Source: Clostridium tetanomorphum (GTDB taxonomy: Bacteria; Bacillota; Clostridia; Clostridiales; Clostridiaceae). From it: DNA of 64,000 nt. The position numbers and the translations under genes were made by a program. The stretch is from contig NZ_JAGGKA010000004.1 in the NCBI RefSeq assembly GCF_017873215.1, positions 1 to 64,000 on the forward strand. The letters run 5' to 3'. This document shows, in pieces, positions 34,877-43,877 of the stretch (its first letter is position 1; the number at the start of each line of letters is the position of its first letter). The notes beneath the pieces were generated by a model. The model saw only the letters and a list, made by a program, of their open reading frames with translations. It made no database searches and was not told where the DNA came from.

Positions 34877-37059
34877 ATTTCTTTTCTTATTTAAGAGTAG
34901 AATTGAATCGTGTTTTTCACTCAAAAGTTGTTTATATGATTATAATACTGACTATACTCTGTCCAATGGCTGGATATAAGTTAAATCAAACTATACTTGA
35001 GAAGTTGAATGAAAATATGTTTGCTGAAACCGTATCTGGTAATTTAATTGCAAATCCGTGCATTGCTGGGGCACTGGGAGGAGCAGTTTTATTTGCACTG
35101 TTAACCTTACTAGAATTCGATAGGGTTCGTAAATATCAGACTGTGGCATTAACAGATAGTATTGTATCGCCATTGATAATGAATATGGTGAGATTAATTT
35201 CTATAGAAATAGTAGCAATTGTTAGTGTTATTCTTACAGCAGTGTTATATTTTTCATATACAGCTATGAAAATAGGAAATACCTTTGATGTATACACTTA
35301 TTTGAATAGTTTCTTCTTATTTATGCTACCTTCTGTGTTGTTGGCAATTTTAGCAGCTTCCGCATTTTATCAGGTTTTTTGTCGTGTAGATCTCAGTATT
35401 ATAGCATTTATCGTATTTAGCTTGATTAGTTTTAGCCCATTTATTTCTTACAATAATATTCTACGCTGGATTAACCCACCTATTCCCTCACTTTCAGATG
35501 ATTTTAGTAATGATATGGTATTTCGTTTGATGAAGCACAACAGAATTTTTTGGTTTTTGATTCTTGGTGGATTGTGGATAACTACATTGTTATGTGTTCG
35601 TTGCTATGGCAAAGGTTTGCTTGGTTCTATTTTACATAATTTTAGGAAAGTGCATATACCTATACTGGCTATAATATTAATTGGTAGTGGGTGTTATGCT
35701 TATATAAATCAACCTTATATTGATCAAACTCCACTTCGACTTAAAATGAAAATAGGTGAAATTGACAATAATAAATATATTAAGCTGTTAAACACGGATT
35801 TGGAAATATCCTTTGATACTAATAAAGGGAGCCTTTTAGGAAAGGCAGTGTATTCATTGCAGAATGTGAGCGGTGATATACAGAAATGTACACTTATTAT
35901 AAATTCGGGATATACTGTTCACAACATCATGGCAAATGGAAAAGAGATTGTATTTAAAGCTATGAATAATAAAAGTAACATTGAATTCACTGTACCTAAT
36001 GATGAGAAGATTAAGCTTACTATAGAATATAGCGGTGTACCTAAAATTCATAAAATGTTTGGTGATATTCTATTTTCAACTAATATCAGTGATAAATATA
36101 TTGACTTGAATAATAAGGAAATTTGTCCGATTCTTAAAGTAGAAGATAGCAAACAGGGTACTAAAGTCACAGGAAGATTTACTATGTCTGCTAATCTCGT
36201 ACCAATTGTGACAGGGGACACGGTAAAATTAATCTCTAAAGATGGAAATAGTAAAACTTGGCTTGTTCATAATATTGGAAATTCTTTTAATTTAATAGCA
36301 GGTGACTATGTTATGAAAAAGTTAGACAGCAGAGGTGTACCAATAGAATTTTACTATAGTCGTAAACATGAGGATACTATGAAAAATATGAGTAATGAAA
36401 AAATGATTAAGGATACTATTGATTATTGTAATGCTAAGTATGGTAAGTTGTATAATGTGTCTGGAAATTTTCCGCTTAAAATATTACAAGGGACGGTATT
36501 TTATTTTGGTGGAAGAGCGTACACAAATTTTAGTATTATGGAGGAAACAGTGTTTAGTTATAGTAATTTAAATAATAAACTAATTGGAGCATCTAATGCT
36601 GAAGTATTGTCTCATGAGATTGTTCATCAATGGATGAGTTGGAAGTATATTCAGGATAGTACAAATAAAGCTTGGACAAGTGAAGGGCTTACGGTTTATA
36701 CCACTTATCGAATAGCAAAAGAAAAATATGGAGAAGAATATGCTGAAAAAAATTATGTGGACAAATGGAAGAAGGGTGTGAAAGATCAAAATAATAATTT
36801 TTATAATCGACATCCAGAATATTTAGATATGTTACCAGAAAAATATATTGCTCATATTCAGGGAATTAACCGCGCCACTAACTTATATCAAAAAATGCCT
36901 CTTCAAATTTTGAAAGCTACTGAATTGGTTGGTGGTGAAGCTAATATGGATAAGATTCTAGCTAATCTATATAAAAATATACCAAAAACAAAAGTTATTA
37001 CATGGCAAAATTTCTTGGATGCCTGTGGGCTGAGAGAGGAGGAATTAAAAATTGAGTAG
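34873..37059 (+). CDS. ABC-2 permease fused to an M1-type metallopeptidase
   Basis: The N-terminal 275 residues hold about six membrane helices of an ABC-2 permease (LRVELNRVFHSKVVYMIIIL and following). Residues about 285-430 look like the beta-rich N-terminal domain of M1 aminopeptidases. The gluzincin zinc site is LSHEIVHQWMSW, with the downstream glutamate in WTSEGLTVYTTY, spaced as in M1. The peptidase should face outward. An exporter joined to a peptidase suggests processing of an exported peptide or use of external peptides. No peptide precursor gene is obvious nearby. CGT codons are frequent. Confidence 0.82.
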   Translation: MNFFSYLRVELNRVFHSKVVYMIIILTILCPMAGYKLNQTILEKLNENMFAETVSGNLIANPCIAGALGGAVLFALLTLLEFDRVRKYQTVALTDSIVSPLIMNMVRLISIEIVAIVSVILTAVLYFSYTAMKIGNTFDVYTYLNSFFLFMLPSVLLAILAASAFYQVFCRVDLSIIAFIVFSLISFSPFISYNNILRWINPPIPSLSDDFSNDMVFRLMKHNRIFWFLILGGLWITTLLCVRCYGKGLLGSILHNFRKVHIPILAIILIGSGCYAYINQPYIDQTPLRLKMKIGEIDNNKYIKLLNTDLEISFDTNKGSLLGKAVYSLQNVSGDIQKCTLIINSGYTVHNIMANGKEIVFKAMNNKSNIEFTVPNDEKIKLTIEYSGVPKIHKMFGDILFSTNISDKYIDLNNKEICPILKVEDSKQGTKVTGRFTMSANLVPIVTGDTVKLISKDGNSKTWLVHNIGNSFNLIAGDYVMKKLDSRGVPIEFYYSRKHEDTMKNMSNEKMIKDTIDYCNAKYGKLYNVSGNFPLKILQGTVFYFGGRAYTNFSIMEETVFSYSNLNNKLIGASNAEVLSHEIVHQWMSWKYIQDSTNKAWTSEGLTVYTTYRIAKEKYGEEYAEKNYVDKWKKGVKDQNNNFYNRHPEYLDMLPEKYIAHIQGINRATNLYQKMPLQILKATELVGGEANMDKILANLYKNIPKTKVITWQNFLDACGLREEELKIE

Positions 37060-37771
37060 ATTATTTAAATATGAACTTAAAAGACTACTTGTGAATAAAT
37101 TTTTCCTAAGCCTTTTGATTATTTCTATTCTTTACAGCCGACAAGTCATGTGCAAAGATATTATACTTGGTGTTGCAAATACTGCTCCGTTCTCAGGCTG
37201 GAGCTATGGAGCGTATCTTGCTAAAGTTCTACCAATTCTACTTGTTGCTTTACTCTTTTTTATATCTTTTCTTTATTCAAAACAAGAAAAGAGTGTACAG
37301 GCGTTAACTAAAGCAACACCTATTGATCCATTGAGGTTTCAGATGTTACGATGTGGAGCAATTATGGTGGCTTTTAGTTTAATTTTTGCTGTGCCTATTG
37401 TATATAGCTTATGGTTCTATGGAGCAAACTTTCATTTCACTAATTTCGGAAGCCTTGCATTACCTACAGTCATAACACTATTGACGTCTATGCTGTTTGT
37501 GTTTGGAGCAGGAATGCTTGGAGGGCAATGCCATCAAGCAATAATTTTTGTATTGATAGTAGTGATAATATTGATTAACTATTTTCCACTACCATATGCA
37601 TTTGATTTGTTTGGAGTTAATTTTTTTACAAACTATCCAATACACCTTGGTACAGTGGAACCAGCTTTCTTTATACCTACAACTGTACTAATAGGAAAAT
37701 TTATTTATGGATTGCTTGGTATTGCAATGATGTTTATAGCTAGTATTCCTAAAAAGAAAAACAACAGTTAA
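37052..37771 (+). CDS. ABC-2 type permease subunit
   Basis: A 239-residue membrane protein with about six helices. It starts MSRLFKYELKRLLVNKFFL, and a long loop follows the second segment (FLYSKQEKSVQALTKATPIDPLRFQ). The gene overlaps the fused permease-peptidase gene by eight bases and ends at a strong terminator, so 34007-37771 is one operon. It most likely pairs with the permease half of the upstream protein to form the exporter channel. The start TTG/ATG region is preceded by GAGGAGGAAT. Confidence 0.85.
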   Translation: MSRLFKYELKRLLVNKFFLSLLIISILYSRQVMCKDIILGVANTAPFSGWSYGAYLAKVLPILLVALLFFISFLYSKQEKSVQALTKATPIDPLRFQMLRCGAIMVAFSLIFAVPIVYSLWFYGANFHFTNFGSLALPTVITLLTSMLFVFGAGMLGGQCHQAIIFVLIVVIILINYFPLPYAFDLFGVNFFTNYPIHLGTVEPAFFIPTTVLIGKFIYGLLGIAMMFIASIPKKKNNS

Positions 37772-37777
37772 ATTACT

Positions 37778-37818
37778 AAAATGGAAAAGGATTGCACTGT
37801 GCAACTCCTTTCCATTTT
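37778..37818 (+). terminator. Intrinsic terminator of the ABC-peptidase operon
   Basis: AAAATGGAAAAGGATTGCAC pairs with its complement (CAACTCCTTTCCATTTT, one mismatch) around a short loop, ending in CCATTTTGCCTTTTC. Confidence 0.85.
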
Positions 37819-37857
37819 GCCTTTTCTTTAGAAATTATAATATATAATAGGGTATAT

Positions 37858-38030
37858 AATAGGGGACATTTAAACAGAATGGAGGATAAATATTATTAAT
37901 ATAATAGGTAGCACAATAAGGGACATTTAAACAGGATAGGGGCTAAACTTTATTAGTATAGAAGATAATGGAAATGAATACGATTTTATGAATTTGCATG
38001 TGTGGTATGGATTTGTATATGGGACATGAA
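37858..38030 (+). repeat. Diverged direct repeat with GGGGACATTTAAACAG (cluster B)
   Basis: AGGGGACATTTAAACAG at 37861 recurs as AGGGACATTTAAACAG about 59 bases later (near 37919), with further similarity on the 3' side (TTATTA.TATA). A third GGGACAT lies at 38021. These are variants of the GGGGACAGTCATT family, or a separate small duplication. Confidence 0.55.
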
Positions 38031-38174
38031 AATATGAGAAAAGGTATTAAGTAGAAGAAGAAAAAATTAGATAGTTAAAGGAATCCATAATTCTTATAAG
38101 GACATAATAATACTAATATTCAGTATGCAAACTAAAAATTAAACAATTATTTTTGTATAATTAAAAGTGAACTT

Positions 38175-38204
38175 TTGCTAATAATACTATAATAGAGGTA
38201 TAAT
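38175..38204 (+). promoter_or_regulatory. Predicted sigma-A promoter for the structured leader
   Basis: TTGCTA (38175-38180), an 18-base spacer and TATAAT (38199-38204). A start near 38211 would put the hairpin at 38219 within a few bases of the 5' end of the RNA. Confidence 0.5.
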
Positions 38205-38211
38205 TAAATAA

Positions 38212-38345
38212 ACAGAATTCTTGGCTTGAGAAGGAGTTTTTACTCCTACTGAAGCTTAGAAATCGTTATCCGGGGACATAGCCGCTCTTTGCTCTAACTT
38301 TGAAGAAGATGGAAGTATTAGAGTAGGTAGTAATTGGATAAATCC
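38212..38345 (+). ncRNA. Putative structured leader RNA, element 2 (upstream of helicase)
   Basis: A hairpin at 38219-38258 (GGAGT/ACTCC inner stem, CTGAAGCTTAG right arm) is followed by TTATCC (38266-38271), six bases, ATAGCC (38278-38283), an inner arm in which CTCTAA (38292-38297) pairs with TTAGAG (38318-38323), then GGTAG, five bases and GGATAA (38336-38341). The outer stem is TTATCC/GGATAA. Word order and the six- and five-base spacings match element 1 at 22061. The helicase ribosome site AGGAGGAAC follows 14 bases later. The family is unknown to me. Confidence 0.62.
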
Positions 38346-38364
38346 TACTTTAGGAGGAACGATT

Positions 38365-40122
38365 ATGAAAAAAAGAAACATAGAAAGAAATTTTAGAAAA
38401 ATAAAAAATGAGATAAATCAAATAGAGGACATAGTAAGACATACTAAAGCAAATGCTTTATGGGATCATGAAGCAGCAGTAAGAAAGAAGCTAAAGATTT
38501 TAAAGGAGTTTGAAAGGGAAGATATTAGAGACTTTAATAAAGTATATGGGAGATATCTAGATCTTTTAGATTACATATCTATAAAATTAATCGAAGGATA
38601 TAATAGAAAAAATAATACAGATTTTGTACTGGAAGAAATAATAAGAGATGATTATGATGTTTATTTAAAATCGGGAATTATGAGTGTTCTTATAACTAAA
38701 CATATCCCTAAATTAATATATGAAGAATTTGAACATGTATTTCCTTCTAATCCTAAGGATGAATATGAAGATACAAGAAAGTTCAATAGAAAGTTTTACC
38801 TTCATTTAGGAGAAACTAATACAGGGAAGACTTATAATGCTATGGAAAGATTAAAACAAGGTAAAAAAGGTGTATACCTGTCCCCGCTTAGAATATTAGC
38901 TTTAGAAAACTATGAAAAATTAAATAGAGAAGGAGTTAAATGTAATCTTTTAACTGGGGAAGAGGAAATAATAGTGGAAGATTCTACCCACATTTCATGT
39001 ACTATAGAAAAATTAGACATTAATGAAGAATATGATGTAGCTATAATTGATGAAATTCAAATGATAAATGATGATCAAAGAGGAGCAGCATGGACTAGGG
39101 CAGTTTTGGGTTTAAAATGTAATGAAATACATATATGTGGAGCTTTAAATGCTAAAGAGTTACTTATAAATATAATTGATGACTGTGGAGAACATTATAT
39201 ATTTAAAGAATATAAGAGAGATATACCACTTGAAATAGAAGATAAATCTTTTTCGCACAGAGATATTAAGCAAGGGGACGCTCTTGTAGTATTCTCAAAA
39301 AAGAGAGTACTTCAATTAGCCTATTATTATGCTGATTTAGGAATAAAGGCTAGCTTAATATATGGAGATTTACCACCAGAAGTTAGGAGAAAACAGTATG
39401 AACAATTCATAGAAGGTAAAAGTACTATATTAATAACTACAGATGCTATAGGAATGGGAGTTAATTTACCTATAAAAAGAATAGTGTTTATGGATATTAA
39501 AAAGTTTGATGGAGATCAGGTAAGATATTTAAGTTCTCAAGAAGTTAAACAAATTGCAGGAAGAGCAGGAAGAAAGGGAATATATGATATAGGTTATGTA
39601 GCTTCATCTGGTAGTACTCAAAATTTTATAGAAGAAATGATAGATACAGAAGATGATGTTATAGAAAGAGGTGTTGTAGGGCCTAGCGAGGCTATACTTA
39701 GAGTAAAAAACCTACCTCTTAAAGAAAAATTGGCACTATGGGCCACTAGTGAAGAAAAAACACCCTTTTATAGGAAAATGGATGTCAGTGAATATTTAAT
39801 AGTTCTTGATAACATAAAGTCTTATAAGATTGATGAAAGAACTCAATGGCAGCTATTGAAAATCCCATTTGATGCAACAAATTCTGTTATTATGGATGTA
39901 TTTTTAAATTATATGGATGAGATGTTTATAGCTAAAATAAAAAAATTATCGAAACCTAGTTATAAGTTTAAAGACTTGTATGAATTAGAGCTTTACTATC
40001 AAAAAATAAATCTTTATTATTCTTTTTCAAAAAATTTTAAATTGGAATTAGATGAAGAGTGGATATATAACGAACGCTTAAAAGTAAGTGAAGACATAAA
40101 TAATATTTTGAGAAAAATATAG
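38365..40122 (+). CDS. SUV3-like DEAD/DEAH helicase
   Basis: A superfamily 2 helicase resembling SUV3, the helicase of the mitochondrial RNA degradosome. Walker A is LGETNTGKTYNAME, the DExH-like box is AIIDEIQMIND, motif IV/V is TTDAIGMGVNLPIKRIVF, and motif VI is QIAGRAGRKG. The N-terminal 130 residues and the C-terminal 90 (a Suv3_C-like region, EKTPFYRKMDVSEYL) are extra. RNA unwinding during turnover is the likely role. It is transcribed behind the structured RNA element, so it may be regulated by it. Confidence 0.85.
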   Translation: MKKRNIERNFRKIKNEINQIEDIVRHTKANALWDHEAAVRKKLKILKEFEREDIRDFNKVYGRYLDLLDYISIKLIEGYNRKNNTDFVLEEIIRDDYDVYLKSGIMSVLITKHIPKLIYEEFEHVFPSNPKDEYEDTRKFNRKFYLHLGETNTGKTYNAMERLKQGKKGVYLSPLRILALENYEKLNREGVKCNLLTGEEEIIVEDSTHISCTIEKLDINEEYDVAIIDEIQMINDDQRGAAWTRAVLGLKCNEIHICGALNAKELLINIIDDCGEHYIFKEYKRDIPLEIEDKSFSHRDIKQGDALVVFSKKRVLQLAYYYADLGIKASLIYGDLPPEVRRKQYEQFIEGKSTILITTDAIGMGVNLPIKRIVFMDIKKFDGDQVRYLSSQEVKQIAGRAGRKGIYDIGYVASSGSTQNFIEEMIDTEDDVIERGVVGPSEAILRVKNLPLKEKLALWATSEEKTPFYRKMDVSEYLIVLDNIKSYKIDERTQWQLLKIPFDATNSVIMDVFLNYMDEMFIAKIKKLSKPSYKFKDLYELELYYQKINLYYSFSKNFKLELDEEWIYNERLKVSEDINNILRKI

Positions 40123-40279
40123 AGTAAAACAAAGGGACAATTGATAATTTATTAATACGTGTAAAATCTGTTAATAAGTTATATATTTAGAAATATATGG
40201 TTAAATGTTTCGTGAATAATTAGTATAGTCTTCCATAAGATAATATTAACTCATAAAAGTGAGTAAAGGAGAGGTACCT

Positions 40280-40510
40280 ATGGAAGAGAAAAATAAGATT
40301 ATAAAGGTTAAAAAGAATTCAGAAGGAGATATAACTGATGTAATGTTAGATAATGGATCAGTATATCCTATTAAAGAAGCTATTAGTATGGCTAAAAATG
40401 AAGCAATTGATGGAGTAAATGTTGGGAAAGCTAAAAATGGAAGGGAATTTTTGAGAAGTAATCCTAATGGAAAAGAAGATGACAATTTAGATCATCTGCC
40501 GAATTTTTAA
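40280..40510 (+). CDS. DUF3892 family small protein
   Basis: A 76-residue protein with IIKVKKNSEGDITDVMLDNGSVYPIKEAI and a tail of GREFLRSNPNGKEDDNLDHLPNF, the DUF3892 pattern common in spore-forming Firmicutes. ATG 40280 follows AAAGGAGAGG. An in-frame GTG at 40259 would include that site and is rejected. No function is established for the family. Confidence 0.85.
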   Translation: MEEKNKIIKVKKNSEGDITDVMLDNGSVYPIKEAISMAKNEAIDGVNVGKAKNGREFLRSNPNGKEDDNLDHLPNF

Positions 40511-40521
40511 ACATTTAATGG

Positions 40522-40555
40522 AAACTGTTAAGTAAAATCGCTTAGCAGTTTTTTA
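40522..40555 (+). terminator. Intrinsic terminator
   Basis: AACTGTTAAG and CTTAGCAGTT pair (one mismatch) and a T-run follows. It ends the DUF3892 message. Confidence 0.8.
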
Positions 40556-40745
40556 TTAGAAAGAAAACAATTAGTCTAAAATTGTGTTATATAAAACAAT
40601 TTAACGAACCATATAATGATTTTGAAAGTTATTTTTATTATTATGAGGTTGTATATATTATAAAATTTCGGATGAGTAAATTTACTTGATAATTTGATAA
40701 AATTAGAAAAATAATATTGGAAATATAAATAACTGAGATTATATT

Positions 40746-41660
40746 TTATTTAACACAATGTAAAGATGCGAAGTCGGAAACTATATTGGCATATTGCTTT
40801 TCATTTTCAATAATATTTACACCTACAGTACATAGACTAGATACCCTGCTTTGAGTTATATCGCCCAAAAATTTACAAATATCCTTGCAACTTAAATTAG
40901 ATAAACATCTCAACAAAAATACAACTAGAGCCCTAGCTTTTGTTGAGTTTTTATTATTTTTCATACAAATATTAGCTATTGATATGTCAAGTTTTTTAGA
41001 AACAAAGTCAACAATCTCCTTTTCATTAAAGTTTCTTATTAAAATAAATCTTTTACTATTATGATAGGTATTTTCAGTTTTTGATTCAATTAATTTTTCA
41101 AGTACTTTATTATCACTATATATAAGATATAGATATCGCTTTCTAGATTCTTTTAAATTACTACCTAATAATTGCAATATAAAATTTTCATCTACTAGGT
41201 TAAAAGGGTCTTTTTTTAGTCCTAAAAATATTGGCAAACTTGAATATTTATATTTTTCAGGTGAAAGTTTATATTTTTTTATATCTAATGGATTTCTGTG
41301 TATGTAAGCAGAGGCAGTAATTATATATCTATCATCATAAATTATTTTACTCTTAAATCTACCTTGAAAAAGATGTCCATTTCTTTTATGTTTCTTATTA
41401 AAATTAATAGCAAACCTAAAATTAATTCCATGCATAACCTTTGATATATCAGCGCCATTAGCATCTATTATAAAATGAGCATGATTACTCATAAAACAAT
41501 AAGAATAAATTTTGAAATGATAAATTTTTTGATAATGTTTCATAAAGGATATATACATATCTTTATCACTATCATCTTCAAATAAGAATATTTCACTAAT
41601 ACTTTTAACAATTATATGAAATATGGAATCTTCAGATTTAATTCTAGCACATCTAGGCAT
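40746..41660 (-). CDS. REP-associated tyrosine transposase (RAYT, Y1_Tnp)
   Basis: An IS200-like HUH transposase of the RAYT type, which is usually single-copy, lacks its own terminal repeats and handles dispersed REP sequences. It opens MPRCARIKSEDSIFHIIVKS. The HUH motif is in FMSNHAHFII, followed by RNGHLFQGRFKSKIIYDDRY and YIHRNPL. Residues about 215-300 form an extra HTH-like domain resembling the C terminus of DnaA (ARALVVFLLRCLSNLSCKDICKFLG). ATG 41660 follows AAAAAAGGAGTA. A GGGGAC repeat lies 110 bases upstream. There are no TnpB or IS ends. Confidence 0.88.
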   Translation of the reverse strand: MPRCARIKSEDSIFHIIVKSISEIFLFEDDSDKDMYISFMKHYQKIYHFKIYSYCFMSNHAHFIIDANGADISKVMHGINFRFAINFNKKHKRNGHLFQGRFKSKIIYDDRYIITASAYIHRNPLDIKKYKLSPEKYKYSSLPIFLGLKKDPFNLVDENFILQLLGSNLKESRKRYLYLIYSDNKVLEKLIESKTENTYHNSKRFILIRNFNEKEIVDFVSKKLDISIANICMKNNKNSTKARALVVFLLRCLSNLSCKDICKFLGDITQSRVSSLCTVGVNIIENEKQYANIVSDFASLHCVK

Positions 41661-41768
41661 AAAAATACTCCTTTTTTAATATTTGTTAAAGATTATTTCC
41701 ATATATTATATAAATATTCACTTTATATACCTTTAATATATTAAGCAGCTTTGTTAAGGTTCTTAATC

Positions 41769-41783
41769 ATTAACTGTCCCCAT
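41769..41783 (-). repeat. GGGGACAGTTA repeat upstream of the transposase
   Basis: ATTAACTGTCCCCAT, the complement of ATGGGGACAGTTAAT, lies about 110 bases upstream of the RAYT start. Confidence 0.75.
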
Positions 41784-41812
41784 ATAATTATCATAGGATC
41801 TAATATTATGTT

Positions 41813-41840
41813 TTGAAAGAAATAAAATATATAGTATAAT
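41813..41840 (+). promoter_or_regulatory. Predicted sigma-A promoter of the TyrR-like regulator
   Basis: TTGAAA (41813-41818), a 16-base spacer and TATAAT (41835-41840) sit 70 bases before the regulator start. Confidence 0.55.
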
Positions 41841-41908
41841 TATATTAGAAAAATATGGAAAATTAATACTGCTAAATTAATTACATTATATGTGAAAAGA
41901 GGAGTAAT

Positions 41909-43480
41909 ATGGGGAAAAATTATTTTAGATTTGAAATAATAACTAAAGATAGAATAGGAATAACTTTAGAGATACTAGATAAAATTTATAAGTTAAATAT
42001 AAATCTTGTTTCTTTAGAAGTATTTCCTAAAAAAGTTTATGTAAAAATAAAAGACATAACTAAAGACCAGAAGCTTTTATTAAAACATGATCTTTATAAT
42101 ATAAATGGAGTAGTTTTTATAAATGAAATTGAGCTTTTAGAACATGAAAAACATGAAAGAAAGCTGCTGGCAATTATTGATTCTATAGATGATGGAATAA
42201 TATATATAAATAAGAATATGGAAATTGAAATATTTAACAGCTATTGTGAAGAAATATTTCATTATACAAGAGAAGATGTTATTGGACAAAATGCAAAAAA
42301 TATAGTGAAGGATGCACCTATGGTTGAGCTATTAAATAGTGGAGAGAAGTATGACAATATTGAGGTGAATATAGAGAGTAGTAGAGGTAAATTGCATTAT
42401 TTGACAACGGGTAGACCTGTAAAGGATGACAATGGCAACAATATAGGAGTAGTGGCTTCCGTAAAAGATATGAAAAAGGCTATAGAAATGGCTAATGTAT
42501 TATCTAATGCAGATAAAGATAATGGAGCGTTTAAAGAAATTATAGGAAATAGCCTATCCATGGAAAAAGTAAAAGGAATGATAAGATCAGTTGCTAAGAG
42601 CAATTCAACAATAATTTTAAGGGGAGAAAGTGGTACAGGAAAAGAATTGTTTGCAAAAGCAGTTTACAATCTTAGTGGAAGAAAAGATAAAAGTTTTATT
42701 CCAATAAATTGTGCTGCACTTCCGGAAAATTTAATTGAAAGTGAATTGTTTGGCTATGAAAAAGGAAGTTTTACAGGAGCAGTTTCAACAAAAGAAGGGC
42801 TTTTTAAAGAAGCTCATAATGGTACATTATTCTTAGATGAAGTTGGAGAACTTCCTTTGGTATTACAGGCTAAGCTTTTAAGAGTATTGCAAGAAGGCGT
42901 TATTAGAAAAATAGGTTGCAATAAAGAGGAAAAGGTAGATGTTAGAATTATTTGTGCTACTAATAGAAATTTAGAGCATATGGTTCAAAATGGCGAATTT
43001 AGAGAAGATCTATATTATAGATTAAATGTTATACCAATATATATTCCACCACTAAGGCAGCATTTAGAAGATATACCTATTTTGGTTACATATTTTATAG
43101 AAAAGTTAAATAAGAAATTAAGTAAAAATATTTTAGGAACAGATTTAGAGTTTATCAATGAACTTATAAAATATAATTGGCCAGGAAATATAAGAGAACT
43201 TGAAAATGTTGTAGAAAGAGCTATGAATCTATGCAATCAAGGATTTTTAAGAAAAGAGCATCTTATGATAGATGTTTATAATCCACCTAAAATAATAGAT
43301 AAAATTGATAGATTGGAGGATATGAAATTAAAAGATATAGTAGATATAGCAGAAAAAGAAGCAATAATAAAAGCGCTAAAGAAACATAAGACTTTTAGAA
43401 AAACTGCAAAAGCTTTAGGGGTATCTCATACTACAATAATAAATAAATCAAAAAAACTTGGAATAAAATGGAATCAATAA
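41909..43480 (+). CDS. TyrR-like sigma-54-dependent transcriptional activator (ACT-PAS-AAA+-HTH)
   Basis: Residues 1-75 form an ACT domain (ITKDRIGITLEILDKIYKLNINL), about 80-190 a PAS domain, and about 205-440 the AAA+ core with Walker A RGESGTGKELFAKAV, the sigma-54-contact loop GSFTGAVSTKEG and LDEVGELPLVLQAKLLR. The last 50 residues are an HTH of the TyrR type (TFRKTAKALGVSHTTIINK). E. coli TyrR has lost the GAFTGA-type loop; this protein keeps it. A perfect TyrR box lies just after the gene, and a -24/-12 promoter before the methionine gamma-lyase gene. It therefore most likely activates methionine catabolism in response to an amino acid bound by ACT. Confidence 0.93.
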   Translation: MGKNYFRFEIITKDRIGITLEILDKIYKLNINLVSLEVFPKKVYVKIKDITKDQKLLLKHDLYNINGVVFINEIELLEHEKHERKLLAIIDSIDDGIIYINKNMEIEIFNSYCEEIFHYTREDVIGQNAKNIVKDAPMVELLNSGEKYDNIEVNIESSRGKLHYLTTGRPVKDDNGNNIGVVASVKDMKKAIEMANVLSNADKDNGAFKEIIGNSLSMEKVKGMIRSVAKSNSTIILRGESGTGKELFAKAVYNLSGRKDKSFIPINCAALPENLIESELFGYEKGSFTGAVSTKEGLFKEAHNGTLFLDEVGELPLVLQAKLLRVLQEGVIRKIGCNKEEKVDVRIICATNRNLEHMVQNGEFREDLYYRLNVIPIYIPPLRQHLEDIPILVTYFIEKLNKKLSKNILGTDLEFINELIKYNWPGNIRELENVVERAMNLCNQGFLRKEHLMIDVYNPPKIIDKIDRLEDMKLKDIVDIAEKEAIIKALKKHKTFRKTAKALGVSHTTIINKSKKLGIKWNQ

Positions 43481-43488
43481 TTTACAAG

Positions 43489-43506
43489 TGTAAATATATT
43501 TTTACA
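43489..43506. promoter_or_regulatory. TyrR-box-like activator site
   Basis: TGTAAA-N6-TTTACA, the exact TyrR box consensus, nine bases past the regulator stop. It is about 300 bases upstream of the -24/-12 promoter, within reach by DNA looping. An overlapping palindrome TTTACAAGTGTAAA lies at 43481-43494. Weaker half-sites (GGTTACA, TGTAAAATATAG) occur between 43520 and 43620. Confidence 0.68.
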
Positions 43507-43631
43507 TATATTTTGGTGAAACGGTTACAAATATTTCCATTACATTTTTGATAATGGATTCAATTATAAAGGTATTTACAATTTTTTTTATACATAATTG
43601 CTGTAAAATATAGATAATTTTTATTGAAAGT

Positions 43632-43793
43632 TAATAACTGTCCCAAATAATTATGAAAAAATAGGAATTGAGAAAAGTTACAAAATTAAAGATATGAAAT
43701 GACTGTCCCCATAAGTTTAATATTTAAATAATGGATATCTTAATTTAGAAAAGTTTTTTTGTCTGGTAAAGTAAATAACCGTCCCCTAATTTA
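43632..43793 (-). repeat. GGGGACAGTCATT repeat cluster D (3 copies)
   Basis: AATAACTGTCCC (43632), AATGACTGTCCCC (43699) and AATAACCGTCCCC (43774) are all in one orientation. They lie between the activator site and the sigma-54 promoter of the methionine gamma-lyase gene. Confidence 0.8.
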
Positions 43794-43806
43794 CCTCCTA
43801 ATTTAT

Positions 43807-43823
43807 TTGGCAAAGAAATTGCT
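43807..43823 (+). promoter_or_regulatory. Sigma-54 (-24/-12) promoter of the methionine gamma-lyase gene
   Basis: TTGGCAAAGAAATTGCT has GG and GC ten bases apart, as the sigma-54 consensus TGGCAC-N5-TTGC requires. Transcription should start near 43834, giving a 44-base leader with the ribosome site GGGGG. The upstream gene encodes a sigma-54 activator. Confidence 0.8.
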
Positions 43824-43877
43824 TATAGAATTATAAATATAGGGATATAAATTTATAAAATTTGGGGGTATGTATTT

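Noticed and set aside
38260-38345. c-di-GMP, c-di-AMP or lysine riboswitch in the helicase leader
   Set aside because: The conserved core words of those classes are absent; the element is reported as unassigned instead.
40746-41660. Complete insertion sequence around the Y1 transposase
   Set aside because: No terminal repeats, TnpB gene or target duplication could be found; the sequence layout fits a resident RAYT gene.
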